Assembly: GCF_004349235.1 (NCBI RefSeq)
Contig: NZ_SMKY01000077.1
Coordinates: forward strand, 1-33,741
Direction of reading: 5' to 3'
Length of the DNA: 33,741 bases
DNA from: Actinomadura darangshiensis
GTDB lineage: Bacteria; Actinomycetota; Actinomycetes; Streptosporangiales; Streptosporangiaceae
A program made the translations under genes and the position numbers. Positions 13,675 through 22,279 of the stretch are shown here, one piece after another (position 1 is the stretch's first letter; every line of letters begins with the position of its first letter). The notes beneath the pieces were generated by a model that saw only the letters and a program-made list of their open reading frames with translations, did not search any database and was not told the origin of the DNA.

Positions 13675-16395
13675 TCATCCTGAACGGGCTTTGTTCGCGG
13701 GCAGGCCGGGTTTCAGGGTCCGCAGTTGCCTGCGGGAGGTCAGGCCGAGCTTCTTGAAGATGCTGCGCAGGTGCGCGTCGACCGTGCGGGGGCTGAGGAA
13801 CAGTTCGCGCGCGGCCTCCTTTGACGTGGCCCCGTCGGCGACGAGGAGGGCGATCCGGGTCTCCTGGGGGGTGAGGCGTTCGAGCGGGGTGGCGCCGGGC
13901 TTGGCGGGTCGCTCGCCGCAGGCGGCGAGTTCGCGGGCGGCGCGGGCGGCGAACCCGGCGGCGCCGATCGAGGCGAGCGTCTCGTGGGCGCGGCGGAGCT
14001 GGGTGCGCGCGTCGCCGCGCCTGGCCTCGCGGCGGAGCCATTCGCCGTAGAGCAGCCGGGTCCGGGCGAGCTGCGGCACGGCGCGGGTGCGTTCGAGGGC
14101 GTGGATCGCCGCCAGGAAGAGGTCCTCGGCGCCGGGTCCGGTGGCCAGCAGGGCCTGCGACCGGAGGCCGATGCCGTCGGCCCAGTCGGTGCCGGCCGCC
14201 CGCGTCCGTTCGGTGAGCAGGTCCATGGCGGGGCCGGCCAGTTCGGGACGGCCGGCGCGGACCGCGGCCTCCACGACTTCGGACGGGACGAACGCGCGCA
14301 GCCCCGGATCGTCGTGCTGGGAGGCCCGGCGGGCGGAGTGCAGCGCGGTCTCGTACCGTCCCGCGCCGTTGTGCAGGACGGACGCCGCGTGGTCGAGGAC
14401 CGAGAGCAGCTGGCCGTGGCCGCGGTCGCGTGCCACGCGGGTGGCCGCGTCGGCCAGCCGGTCGAAGTGTCCGCCGTCGCCGCGCCAGGCCGTGAGCATC
14501 AGGTCGGCCCATAGGGGCGCGGTGACGTTCCAAGGGCCGGTCGTGGCGCGGACCTCGGCGACGAGGGCGGCGGCGCCGTCGAACTCGCCCGCGTGGACGC
14601 GGGCGAGTGCGAGCTGCCGTAAGGCGAGGGGGAGGACGCCGCGGGCGCCCGTCCGGTGGGCGGCGTCCAGCTGCCGTTCGGCGAGGGTGCGCCACGCGCC
14701 GTCGTCCCACAGGTCGGCGGCGGCGCCGCAGGCGAGCCACACCGAGGGGTGGTCCGGTCCGTCCGGGAGTGCGAGGAGGGCGTCCACGGCCGCCCGCAGG
14801 GCGGGGGCGGCGGCCTGGCCGGACGTCAGCTGCCGGCCGACGGCGTCGAGCAGCAGGCCGGCCGGCCGGTGCCCGGGTTCCCCGCCGATGGCGGCTCGCG
14901 CGGCCCGGGCGCGGTGGTGCGCGCCGAGCCGGCCGGCCGCGAGCCCGGCGGCGAGTGCGTCCAGGCGCGCCTCGCCGGCGGCCGGACGGTCGTGCTGCGC
15001 GAGGCCGCGGGCCGCGTCGAGGAGCGGCGCGACGGCGTCGCCGCAGCGGCCGTCGTGCAGGGCGAGCCGGGCCGACAGGAGCGCGGCGAGCGCCCGTCCG
15101 CGCTCGTCCAGCGGGCCTGCCGCGGCGGTGGCGAGCAGTCCGGACGCCGCTTCGGCCGCGCCCGCTCCGAGTGCGAGCCGGGCGGCGGCCAGGGCGCGGG
15201 CCGCGCGGCGGGCCGGATCGGGGGTCAGCGCGGCGGCCCGTCCGAGGAACGCGCCCGCCGCCGCCAGGCCGCCGCGTGCGCGGGCCCGCGGCACGGCCAG
15301 TTCCAGCGCGGCGGCCACGGCCTCGTCCGGGGCGATCGTCGACCGGGCGCGATGCCAGGCGCGCCGGTCGGGGTCCGGGCGGGCGGTCGCCTCGGCGAGC
15401 GCGGCATGCGCCGCCCGGCGGTCGGCAGGGGCCGCGGCCGCGTACACGGACGAGCGCAGCCCCGGGTGCGCGAACAGGACGCGGGCGCCGAGGCGCAGGA
15501 GGCCCGCCTCCTCGGCGGGTGCGGCCGCGTCCGTCGCGATGCCGAGCCGGGCGGCGGCGTCCCACAGCAGGGCGGGATCGCCGAGCGGTTCGGCGGCGGC
15601 GAGCAGGAGCAGCCGCCGCGTGTCGGCGGAGAGCGTCCGGAGGCCGAGGTCGTCCGGGGGCCCGGCGGGCGGCCCGTACCCGCCGGTCGGGTCCGTTCCC
15701 GCCTGCCGTTGCGCTTCCAGGACGGTCCCGGGGTTGCCGCGCGTCTCGGCGATGAGCCGGTCGCGGACGCGTGCGTCCAGGGGGGAGCGGAGCCGGGACC
15801 CGAAGAGGGCGAGCGCGTCGCCGCGGCGGAGGCCGTCGAGCCGGTGCTCGGGGAGCCCGGCGAGGTGCCGCAGGCCCGGCTCGTCGCGGCCGGCGAGAAG
15901 GAAGGCCACGGGCGCGGTGCGCGCGCGGCGCGCCGCGAAGGCCAGGACGCGCGCGGACGCGGGGTCGAGCGCGTGCGCGTCGTCGACGAGGCAGACGGCC
16001 GGACGTCCCGAGGCCAGCAGCGTGCGGACGGCGAGGCCGAGGTGGGACGGCTCCGGCGCTGGGCCGTCCCGCAGCCCGAAGACCACCTCGACGGCCTCCC
16101 GCTGCGGGCCCGGCAGCGCCTCCGCCGCCGCGAGGACGGGCTCGCACAGCTCGTGCAGCGCGCCGTACGGGAGCGCTCCCACACCGATCCCGCGGGTGCG
16201 GAGCCGCCGCAGGCCCGGCACCGCCGCCACGGCCCGTTCCAGCAGCACCGTCTTGCCGATGCCCGCGTCGCCCCGCAGGACGAGCGCGCCGCCGCGGCCG
16301 GCGCGCGCGTCGCGCAGCAGGCTCTCCAGCGCGGCGGACTCGGGCTCGCGGGAGAGGAATCCGGGCCCGTCGAGGGAGGGGATCCCGTCGGCCAT
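13675..16395 (-). CDS. LAL-family LuxR transcriptional regulator with AAA ATPase domain
   Basis: A 906-residue large ATP-binding LuxR regulator (MalT-like). Walker A GDAGIGKT is at residues 42-49, and Walker B is in AVCLVDDAHALD. A long Ala/Leu/Arg-rich helical region, probably TPR-like, fills the middle. A C-terminal LuxR helix-turn-helix (LTPQETRIALLVADGATSKE through SPRTVDAHLRSIFKKLGLTS) ends the protein. The frame is open well upstream, but ATG 16395 has a clear GGAGAG ribosome site and gives the standard MADGIPSLDGPGFLSREPE start. It is divergent from the type VII secretion cluster, with 289 bases between starts, so it is a plausible controller of that cluster. Control of unrelated genes elsewhere is equally possible. 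Confidence 0.92.
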   Translation of the reverse strand: MADGIPSLDGPGFLSREPESAALESLLRDARAGRGGALVLRGDAGIGKTVLLERAVAAVPGLRRLRTRGIGVGALPYGALHELCEPVLAAAEALPGPQREAVEVVFGLRDGPAPEPSHLGLAVRTLLASGRPAVCLVDDAHALDPASARVLAFAARRARTAPVAFLLAGRDEPGLRHLAGLPEHRLDGLRRGDALALFGSRLRSPLDARVRDRLIAETRGNPGTVLEAQRQAGTDPTGGYGPPAGPPDDLGLRTLSADTRRLLLLAAAEPLGDPALLWDAAARLGIATDAAAPAEEAGLLRLGARVLFAHPGLRSSVYAAAAPADRRAAHAALAEATARPDPDRRAWHRARSTIAPDEAVAAALELAVPRARARGGLAAAGAFLGRAAALTPDPARRAARALAAARLALGAGAAEAASGLLATAAAGPLDERGRALAALLSARLALHDGRCGDAVAPLLDAARGLAQHDRPAAGEARLDALAAGLAAGRLGAHHRARAARAAIGGEPGHRPAGLLLDAVGRQLTSGQAAAPALRAAVDALLALPDGPDHPSVWLACGAAADLWDDGAWRTLAERQLDAAHRTGARGVLPLALRQLALARVHAGEFDGAAALVAEVRATTGPWNVTAPLWADLMLTAWRGDGGHFDRLADAATRVARDRGHGQLLSVLDHAASVLHNGAGRYETALHSARRASQHDDPGLRAFVPSEVVEAAVRAGRPELAGPAMDLLTERTRAAGTDWADGIGLRSQALLATGPGAEDLFLAAIHALERTRAVPQLARTRLLYGEWLRREARRGDARTQLRRAHETLASIGAAGFAARAARELAACGERPAKPGATPLERLTPQETRIALLVADGATSKEAARELFLSPRTVDAHLRSIFKKLGLTSRRQLRTLKPGLPANKARSG

Positions 16396-16581
16396 GAGTG
16401 CTCTCCAAACGCCCTTTTCGGGTGGGCCGGGTGGACGGCGGGATCGGGCGCGACGCCGCGCGGCGACCCGTCTGTTCACTTTTCACCAGTCTGAACGCGG
16501 ACGGCCTACGGCGGCGCCAACGGGATCGACTGATCATCTTGACGCTATGTGAACACTCGGAGAACGACGCTGGGCTTTGGC

Positions 16582-16596
16582 GAAATAGGCGATTTC
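16582..16596. promoter_or_regulatory. Inverted repeat upstream of the T7SS cluster (site A)
   Basis: GAAAT-N5-ATTTC, a perfect 5-base-arm palindrome in an AT-richer pocket about 90 bases before the first WXG100 start. It is immediately followed by a second palindrome. It is a candidate operator for the divergent LAL regulator or another regulator. The arms are short, so chance occurrence is possible. Confidence 0.35.
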
Positions 16597-16597
16597 T

Positions 16598-16613
16598 ACC
16601 GATACAGATCGGT
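16598..16613. promoter_or_regulatory. Inverted repeat upstream of the T7SS cluster (site B)
   Basis: ACCGAT-acag-ATCGGT, a perfect 6-base-arm palindrome one base after site A and about 70 bases before the first WXG100 start. It may be an operator or a small leader hairpin. The rest of 16396-16684 shows no gene; a TTGACG at about 16539 could be a -35 element, but no good -10 follows. Confidence 0.4.
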
Positions 16614-16684
16614 GGTCGCGGCATGGAACTCTGGGCGCTGCACCGGACCGATCACCCCTCGCCGATCCCGGAAAGGCGACCGCC

Positions 16685-17050
16685 ATGGCAGACCCGTCCG
16701 TGACCGTGGGCGGAGTGACCTACAAGGTCACCCCCGAATACCTGGCCAGTGCCGCGACGGACACCACGAACACCGCGTCCCGGATCTCCGAGGAACTGGG
16801 CCAGATCAAGACCTACGTCTACAGCCTCGAGGCGAGCTGGGGCGGTATGGCGCACGAACGCTTCGTCGTGCTGATGGCCGAGTACGACATTCTCGCCAAG
16901 ATGCTGAACGACGCGCTCACCGGAATCGCGGCCGGCCTGCAGGGCAACTACGTCAACTACAAGGAATCCGAGGAGCAGAACATCACCAACCTGAACAACA
17001 TCGAGGCGGGCATGCCCGGCGGCCCCGGCGCCGTCGCGAACCTGACCTGA
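16685..17050 (+). CDS. WXG100-family protein (ESX substrate/partner 1)
   Basis: A 121-residue small helical-hairpin protein of the EsxA/EsxB type. The turn motif Trp-Gly-Gly is at residues 52-54 (LEASWGGMAHERF), between two amphipathic helices. A type VII export motif Tyr92-x3-Glu96 (YKESE) follows the second helix. The tail is Gly/Pro-rich. It starts at ATG 16685 with a GGAAAGG ribosome site. It is first in the secretion cluster and 78 bases before a second WXG100 gene. The two probably form the heterodimer that such systems export together. Confidence 0.9.
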   Translation: MADPSVTVGGVTYKVTPEYLASAATDTTNTASRISEELGQIKTYVYSLEASWGGMAHERFVVLMAEYDILAKMLNDALTGIAAGLQGNYVNYKESEEQNITNLNNIEAGMPGGPGAVANLT

Positions 17051-17128
17051 CCGCCGCTCCAGCCCGATCCGCCGCCCGTACGCGCAGGCGAACGCGGCGT
17101 CCGACCGAGAACCTGAGAGGGACCCGCC

Positions 17129-17443
17129 ATGGGGAATGTCGACGGCACACAGATCTACGTCGGTGAGGGGCTCGGCGCCGCCGGCGGCTGGCTGAACGGC
17201 CGCGCGGCCGAGATCGAGGGTCAGCTGCAGACGCTGAAGACCAAGCTCGCCCCGCTGGAGGCGGCGTGGACGCAGAGCCAGGCCGCGACCTACTACCAGG
17301 ACATGCAGCTCCAGTGGAACATCGCCGCCGAGGGGCTCTTCGGCCCGGACGGCGTGCTCGGCCAGATCGCCCACGCGATGAACGTCAACTGGGGCAACTA
17401 CGCCGACGCCGAATGGGCGAACATCCGCAGCTGGCAGCACTGA
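17129..17443 (+). CDS. WXG100-family protein (ESX substrate/partner 2)
   Basis: A 104-residue helical-hairpin protein. The turn has Trp47 in LEAAWTQSQAATYY, so the Gly of the WXG motif is replaced (Trp-Thr-Gln); this is common for one member of an ESX pair. The export motif is Tyr91-x3-Glu95 (YADAE). A GAGAGG ribosome site precedes ATG 17129. It is a likely heterodimer partner of the protein encoded just upstream, and eccD follows 36 bases later. Confidence 0.88.
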   Translation: MGNVDGTQIYVGEGLGAAGGWLNGRAAEIEGQLQTLKTKLAPLEAAWTQSQAATYYQDMQLQWNIAAEGLFGPDGVLGQIAHAMNVNWGNYADAEWANIRSWQH

Positions 17444-17479
17444 GACGCCGCGTGAGACAGGAGAGCCGAGGAGTCCGCG

Positions 17480-18826
17480 TTGGCCGATGAGCGGTGCCGG
17501 ATCACGGTCGTGGGCGAGCGCCGGAGGGTGGACATCGCCCTGCCCGCGCACGCCCCGATCACCGAGTACGCCTCCATGCTCGCCGACATGTGCGGCCAGG
17601 ACGAGCCGGACGCGATGCCGCCCGCCTGGTCGCTGGCGCCCGCCGGGCGGCCGCCGTTCGAGCCGGGCGGCTCGCTCGGCGACGCGGGCGTGGTGGACGG
17701 CGAGACGCTGTACCTGCGCAACGTCCTCGAAGGCGAGTTCGACGGGCCGGCGGTCTCCGACATCGAGGAGGAGATCGCGACGCTGGAGGACGACGGCACG
17801 ATGTGGAGCGCGCGGACGCGCGCGTACACGACGGTCGTCCTCGGCCTGCTCGTCCTCGTCGGCGCGGCCATCGCCCTCGCGGCGGGCGGCGGCGCGCCCG
17901 GCGCGGTCGCCGCGGGCGCACCGCTCTTCGCCACCGGCCTCGCCGCGCCGGTCCTGGCGTGGAGCGCGGCCCGCAAGCACTGGCCCGTCCCGCCCGGGGC
18001 GCGCACGGCGCTGGCCGCGGCGTCGTGCCCGCTGCTGACCGGCGCGGTGCTCGCCCTGCCGGTGACGGGCTTCGCGCCCCGGCTGGCGGCGGCGCTGGCC
18101 GCCGCGCTGGTCGGCGCCCTCGCCGCGTACCTCGCGGCGCCCTCGGCGCCCACGATGGTGCTGCTGCTCGGCTGCGGCCTCGCGCTGCTCCTCGCCGTGC
18201 CCCTGGTGCTGCTGAGCGCGAGCGCCGCGGAGGCGGCGGCGGCCGTCGCCGTGGTCGTGTTCCACCTCCTCGCGATCCTGCCGCGGCTGGCCTCGCAGGT
18301 CGCCACGCTGCCGGCCGGCACCAGCGAGATGGACGACGTCGCGGGCACGGTGCGCCGCGTCCAGCGCCTGCTCGTCCTGCTCAACACCGGGTGCTGCCTG
18401 GCGGTCATCGGCTGCCTGGCCGTGCTGAGCGCGTCGGACGGCTGGTTCGCGCTCGGGCTGGCGCTCTGCCTCGGCGTCGCGCTGCTGTGCCGGGCGAGCA
18501 ACTCGCGGCTGACCGCGGTCGTCGCGGCCCTGCTGCTGAGCGGCCTGGCGGGGCTCGGCGCCCTCCTGCTGCGCGTGCCGGACCGCCTCCCCGGCCTCGG
18601 CCTGCCCGGCTGGTCCGGGCCGCTGGCACTCGTGGTCGTCGGCGTCGTCGTGCTGTGGGCCGGTCTCGTGATGTCGTTCCGCAGCTCGCTTCAACAGGCC
18701 GACTTCGGGGAGCGGTGGCGGTGGCCGGGCCCGTTCGGTGCTTTCCTCGGCGCGGTCAGCGTGCCGGTGGCCGCGGGCGTCTTCGGCGTGTTCCAGGCCC
18801 TCCTGGACGCCGGCCGGGGGATGTGA
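17480..18826 (+). CDS. eccD: Type VII secretion integral membrane protein EccD
   Basis: A 448-residue membrane channel component. Residues about 1-90 form the YukD-like ubiquitin-fold cytoplasmic domain (CRITVVGERRRVDIALPAHA, ITEYASMLADMC, GVVDGETLYLRNV). A short acidic linker (DIEEEIATLEDD) leads to about eleven hydrophobic helices filling residues 113-445. This matches EccD of ESX systems, where it dimerises and builds the membrane pore. It starts at TTG 17480 behind gccgaggag, since no nearer ATG keeps the YukD domain whole. It ends 4 bases before the beta-helix-ATPase gene, indicating one operon. Confidence 0.9.
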   Translation: MADERCRITVVGERRRVDIALPAHAPITEYASMLADMCGQDEPDAMPPAWSLAPAGRPPFEPGGSLGDAGVVDGETLYLRNVLEGEFDGPAVSDIEEEIATLEDDGTMWSARTRAYTTVVLGLLVLVGAAIALAAGGGAPGAVAAGAPLFATGLAAPVLAWSAARKHWPVPPGARTALAAASCPLLTGAVLALPVTGFAPRLAAALAAALVGALAAYLAAPSAPTMVLLLGCGLALLLAVPLVLLSASAAEAAAAVAVVVFHLLAILPRLASQVATLPAGTSEMDDVAGTVRRVQRLLVLLNTGCCLAVIGCLAVLSASDGWFALGLALCLGVALLCRASNSRLTAVVAALLLSGLAGLGALLLRVPDRLPGLGLPGWSGPLALVVVGVVVLWAGLVMSFRSSLQQADFGERWRWPGPFGAFLGAVSVPVAAGVFGVFQALLDAGRGM

Positions 18827-18830
18827 CGCG

Positions 18831-21596
18831 ATGCTGATGAAGCGGACCGCCCGGGAACGGGTCGCGCCCGGCTGGGGCGCCCACGACACCATCGCCTCCG
18901 CCGTGCGCGCGGCCGCCGCCGGAGCGACCGTGTCGGTGCATCCGGGCGAGTACCGGGAGAGCGTCGTCCTGAACCGGGACGTCACCCTGATGGCGGAGAA
19001 GGGCCCCGGCACTGTGCGGATCGTGTCGCCGCGCGGCCCCGCGATCACCGTGCACGGCGGCGCGGCCGCCGTCCGCGACATCACCGTGGCGGGCACCGCG
19101 CCCGGCGAGCCCGCGCTCCTGCTGCGCGGCGGGACGCCCGACGTCCGGGGATGCGAGGTGACCGGCGGCCGGATCGAGGTCACCGGCGACGCCGTCGCCG
19201 CGCTGGCGGCCTGCACGGTCGTCGGCGCCGACCGCGCGTCCGTCCGGCTGACCGGGACCAGCCGGACGGTGCTGGACGATCTCGCGATCCGGATCGCCGG
19301 CGGCGATGGCGTCGTCGTGGACGACGCGGCCCGCGCCGAGTGCACCGGCGCCCGCATCGACGGCGCCGCGGGACGGGGCGTCCACGTCGCGGGGACCGCG
19401 CGCGCCCGGTTCACCCGGTGCGAGGTGCGCGGCACCCGGGCCGCCGCCGTCCACGCGGAGGGCTCGGCGGCGCTCGTCCTCAGCGAATGCAGGCTGCACG
19501 ACGCGGACGCCCACGGCGTCCGGCTCGGCGGGACGGCCGGCCGGCGCGGGCCGGCCGTCCCCGCCGCGGAACCCGGCGACCGGCCGGACGGACGGCGGGC
19601 CGGCGGGCGGCGGCCGGACGCCGCGTCGGCCGAGGAGCCGCGCACGTCCAGCCGGCACGGCGTCCTGCTCCGCCGCTGCGAGATCGCCCGCACCGGCGCC
19701 GCCGGGGTCCTCGCCGAGGACGAGGCGGCGGCCGTCCTGAGCGACTGCCACGTCCACGACACCTCCCGGGCCGGGATCTTCGCGACCGGGAGCGGCGAGC
19801 TGGAGCTGGACGGCGTGCGCGCGGTCGACATCGACGGCAGCGCGCTCGCCGCCGCCGGGGACGCCGTGCTGCGGGCCCGCGGCGGCACGTTCGCCCGCAC
19901 CACCGCGAACGGGCTTTACGCGGCCGAGCGCGCCGAGGTGACGCTCACCGGCTGCGAGGTCCAGGACACCGCGTACACGGCCGTCCACCTGGCCGGCGGG
20001 GCGCGCGCGACGCTGTCCGGCTGCCGGATCCGGGAGACCTTCGAGTACGGGATCCGGGTGTGCGAGCGGGCCGAGCTGGCGGCGGACGGCACCCGGGTGC
20101 GGGACGCGCGGCTGGCCGGCGTCCTGGTGGAGGGCGGCGACGCGGTCCTGCGCGACTGCGGGATCGAGCACGTCCGCAACGGGATCGCCCTGCGCACGAC
20201 GCACCGTCCGCTGGTGTCCGGCTGCGAGGTCGGCGACGTCGCGGAGGTGGGCGTCGAGGTCGGTCCGGGCGGCGGCGCCGTCCTGGAGGACGTCCAGGTC
20301 CGGCGCACCGGCTCGACCGGCATCTTCCTGGACGCCGGCAGCACCGCGCGGATCGACGGGTGCGCCGTGCGCGAGGTCGAGGGGACCGGGCTGTTCGCCG
20401 GGGCGGGGGCCCGCCCGCGCGTCCGGGACCTGACCGTCGAGCGCCCCGGCCGCAACGGCGTGTTCGTCGCCGAAGGCGCGGCGGGGATCTTCGAGGACTG
20501 CCGGATCCGCGACGCGGGATACCCGGCGATCTACGTCGAGGCGGACGCGGCGCCCGTCCTGCGCCGCTGCACGGTGGAGGGCGGCGACCACGACCTGGTC
20601 GTCTGCGACGGCGCCGAACCGGTCGTGGAGGACTGCGGGTCGGAGGGGGTGCGCGACGGCGTGCTGCCGGAGGGCCGGGCACCCGCCGCCGGGACCGGGG
20701 CGGCCGTCGCGGGGGCGCGGGACGGTGCCCGGGCCGGCGCGGACGACGGCGGCGAGGACGACACGCGGCCTCCCGAGGAGCGGCTCGCGGAACTGCGCGC
20801 CGAACTCGACCGGCTGGTCGGGCTCGACCGCGTCAAGCACGACATCGTCGGGCTCACCAAGCTGATGCGGATGGTGAAGGTGCGGCAGGAGGCGGGCCTC
20901 CCGCCGCCGCCGCTGAGCCGCCATCTCGTCTTCGCCGGCAATCCGGGCACCGGCAAGACGACGGTCGCGCGGCTGTACGGCGGGTTCCTGCACGCGCTCG
21001 GCCTGCTGCGGCGCGGCCATCTCGTCGAGACCGACCGGGGCGACCTGGTCGGCGAGTACGTCGGGCACACCGCGCCGAAGACCCAGGCGGTGTTCCGCCG
21101 CGCGCTCGGCGGGGTGCTGTTCATCGACGAGGCGTACGCGCTCGTCCCGCACGCGCAGTCCGGCGACTTCGGCCAGGAGGCGGTCTCCACCCTGGTGAAG
21201 CTGATGGAGGACCACCGCGACGACGTCGTGGTGATCGTCGCCGGATACCCGGCGGAGATGGCGCGCTTCCTCGCCTCCAACGCCGGGCTGGGCTCGCGCT
21301 TCACCCGCACCCTGACGTTCGAGGACTACGGGTCGGGCGAGCTCGTGCGGATCGTCCAGCACCACGCCGACCGGCACCGGTACGAGTGCCCGGCGGAGAC
21401 CGTCGAGTCCCTCCACCGCTTCTTCGACGAACTCCCGAGAGGCGGTCAGTTCGGGAACGGCCGCGCGGCACGGCAGGTCTTCCAGCTGATGACCGAACGG
21501 CACGCGCGGCGGATCGCCGACGACCTGGCCGCGGCCGCCCCCGGAGACCTGACGACGCTGCTGCCGGCGGACCTCCCGGACGCGGAGGCCCTGTGA
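18831..21596 (+). CDS. Right-handed beta-helix fused to EccA/CbbX-type AAA+ ATPase
   Basis: A 921-residue two-part protein. Residues about 15-630 are tandem parallel beta-helix (PbH1, NosD-like) rungs, with recurring patterns such as AAVLSDCHVHDTSRAGIF, TLTGCEVQDTAYTAVHL and GIFEDCRIRDAGYPAIY. A Gly/Arg/Pro-rich insertion near residues 240-280 interrupts the helix. A charged linker leads to an AAA+ domain of the CbxX/CfqX (EccA) type: Walker A GNPGTGKT (703-710), Walker B FIDEAYAL with Asp766/Glu767, and an arginine-bearing GLGSRFTRTLTFEDY segment. EccA ATPases chaperone T7SS substrates; there the N-terminal part is TPR-like, so here a beta-helix seems to replace it. ATG 18831 follows eccD by 4 bases. 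The ATPase call is firm, and the role of the beta-helix is unknown. Confidence 0.9.
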   Translation: MLMKRTARERVAPGWGAHDTIASAVRAAAAGATVSVHPGEYRESVVLNRDVTLMAEKGPGTVRIVSPRGPAITVHGGAAAVRDITVAGTAPGEPALLLRGGTPDVRGCEVTGGRIEVTGDAVAALAACTVVGADRASVRLTGTSRTVLDDLAIRIAGGDGVVVDDAARAECTGARIDGAAGRGVHVAGTARARFTRCEVRGTRAAAVHAEGSAALVLSECRLHDADAHGVRLGGTAGRRGPAVPAAEPGDRPDGRRAGGRRPDAASAEEPRTSSRHGVLLRRCEIARTGAAGVLAEDEAAAVLSDCHVHDTSRAGIFATGSGELELDGVRAVDIDGSALAAAGDAVLRARGGTFARTTANGLYAAERAEVTLTGCEVQDTAYTAVHLAGGARATLSGCRIRETFEYGIRVCERAELAADGTRVRDARLAGVLVEGGDAVLRDCGIEHVRNGIALRTTHRPLVSGCEVGDVAEVGVEVGPGGGAVLEDVQVRRTGSTGIFLDAGSTARIDGCAVREVEGTGLFAGAGARPRVRDLTVERPGRNGVFVAEGAAGIFEDCRIRDAGYPAIYVEADAAPVLRRCTVEGGDHDLVVCDGAEPVVEDCGSEGVRDGVLPEGRAPAAGTGAAVAGARDGARAGADDGGEDDTRPPEERLAELRAELDRLVGLDRVKHDIVGLTKLMRMVKVRQEAGLPPPPLSRHLVFAGNPGTGKTTVARLYGGFLHALGLLRRGHLVETDRGDLVGEYVGHTAPKTQAVFRRALGGVLFIDEAYALVPHAQSGDFGQEAVSTLVKLMEDHRDDVVVIVAGYPAEMARFLASNAGLGSRFTRTLTFEDYGSGELVRIVQHHADRHRYECPAETVESLHRFFDELPRGGQFGNGRAARQVFQLMTERHARRIADDLAAAAPGDLTTLLPADLPDAEAL

Positions 21597-21643
21597 GCGA
21601 CGACGCGGTGAACGAGGACTCCATCAGCGAGGAGGAGCGATGA
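21593..21643 (+). CDS. Possible 16-residue coupling ORF between T7SS genes
   Basis: GTG 21593 overlaps the stop of the beta-helix-ATPase gene (GTGA) and gives MSDDAVNEDSISEEER. Its TGA overlaps the ATG of the next gene (ATGA at 21640). The end of this mini-frame contains the gaggaggag ribosome site of that next gene. It may be a translated spacer that couples the two genes rather than a functional peptide; it could also be chance. Confidence 0.25.
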   Translation: MSDDAVNEDSISEEER

Positions 21644-22266
21644 CCGACCCCATAACCTCCGAGTACGACGACGACCCGGTCGACCCGGACGCCGAGGGCG
21701 GGGAGAGCACCGACCCGCCCGACCTCGGGAACACCGACTCCCCGGATCTGACCGTCTGGCAAGAGCGTCCGTCCTTCGACGAGAAGCCGCAGGACATCGG
21801 CCAGGACGGGGGCGGCGACGAGCCGCCGGACGCGACGCCGAGCTCCGGGGACTTCTCGATCAACCTGGAGAGCGTCGCGACCAACGTCGAGAACATGCTG
21901 AGCACGTCCCGCGAACTCGTCACCAAGTACGAGGCCCTGCGGACGAACGTCCTGGCCAACCAGTCGACGATCTTCGGGCAGCAGTCGACGGAGGAGGACG
22001 AGGGGTTCTTCGACTTCTCGACGGGCGAGTACTGGAACTGGGACGACGGCAGCGAGCCCGACGACCCGAGCATCTGGCAGAAGCCGGCCATGGAGTTCGC
22101 GGCGCAGATGAATCCGATGCAGCGCAAGGTGCTGCAGCAGGTCGGCGGGGTGCTCGAACTCGTCGGCGAGTACATCGCCCTGGCGAACCACTCGGGCCAG
22201 GTCTACGCCGAGGCCGACCGGAACTCGCAGTTCCCCCCGCCGCCGTCCAACACCGTCACCGGCTGA
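21640..22266 (+). CDS. Acidic ESX-cluster protein with C-terminal export motif, unknown family
   Basis: A 208-residue protein without a family I recognise. Residues 1-70 are acidic and disordered (Asp/Glu/Pro/Ser rich). Residues about 72-205 look helical, with NLESVATNVENMLSTSRELV and MQRKVLQQVGGVLELVGEYIA on either side of a middle part rich in Trp and acidic residues (EYWNWDDGSEPDD). A Tyr189-x3-Asp193 motif (YAEAD) follows the second helix, as in T7SS substrates, so a WXG/LXG-like helical pair with an N-terminal disordered tail is likely. A strong GAGGAGGAG site precedes ATG 21640. It sits between the ATPase and another WXG100 gene, 13 bases before the latter, and is probably co-secreted or a substrate adaptor. 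Confidence 0.8.
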   Translation: MTDPITSEYDDDPVDPDAEGGESTDPPDLGNTDSPDLTVWQERPSFDEKPQDIGQDGGGDEPPDATPSSGDFSINLESVATNVENMLSTSRELVTKYEALRTNVLANQSTIFGQQSTEEDEGFFDFSTGEYWNWDDGSEPDDPSIWQKPAMEFAAQMNPMQRKVLQQVGGVLELVGEYIALANHSGQVYAEADRNSQFPPPPSNTVTG

Positions 22267-22279
22267 GAGGAGGCACGTC

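Noticed and set aside
13649..16624. 991-codon minus-strand frame overlapping the LAL gene
   Set aside because: It is on the same strand but in another frame, rich in Arg/Pro/Gly, with no Walker or HTH motif. The LAL frame carries both.
16652..19903. 1083-codon minus-strand frame
   Set aside because: It is antisense to the WXG100 genes, eccD and the beta-helix gene, which have clear families; its own translation shows no recognisable motif.
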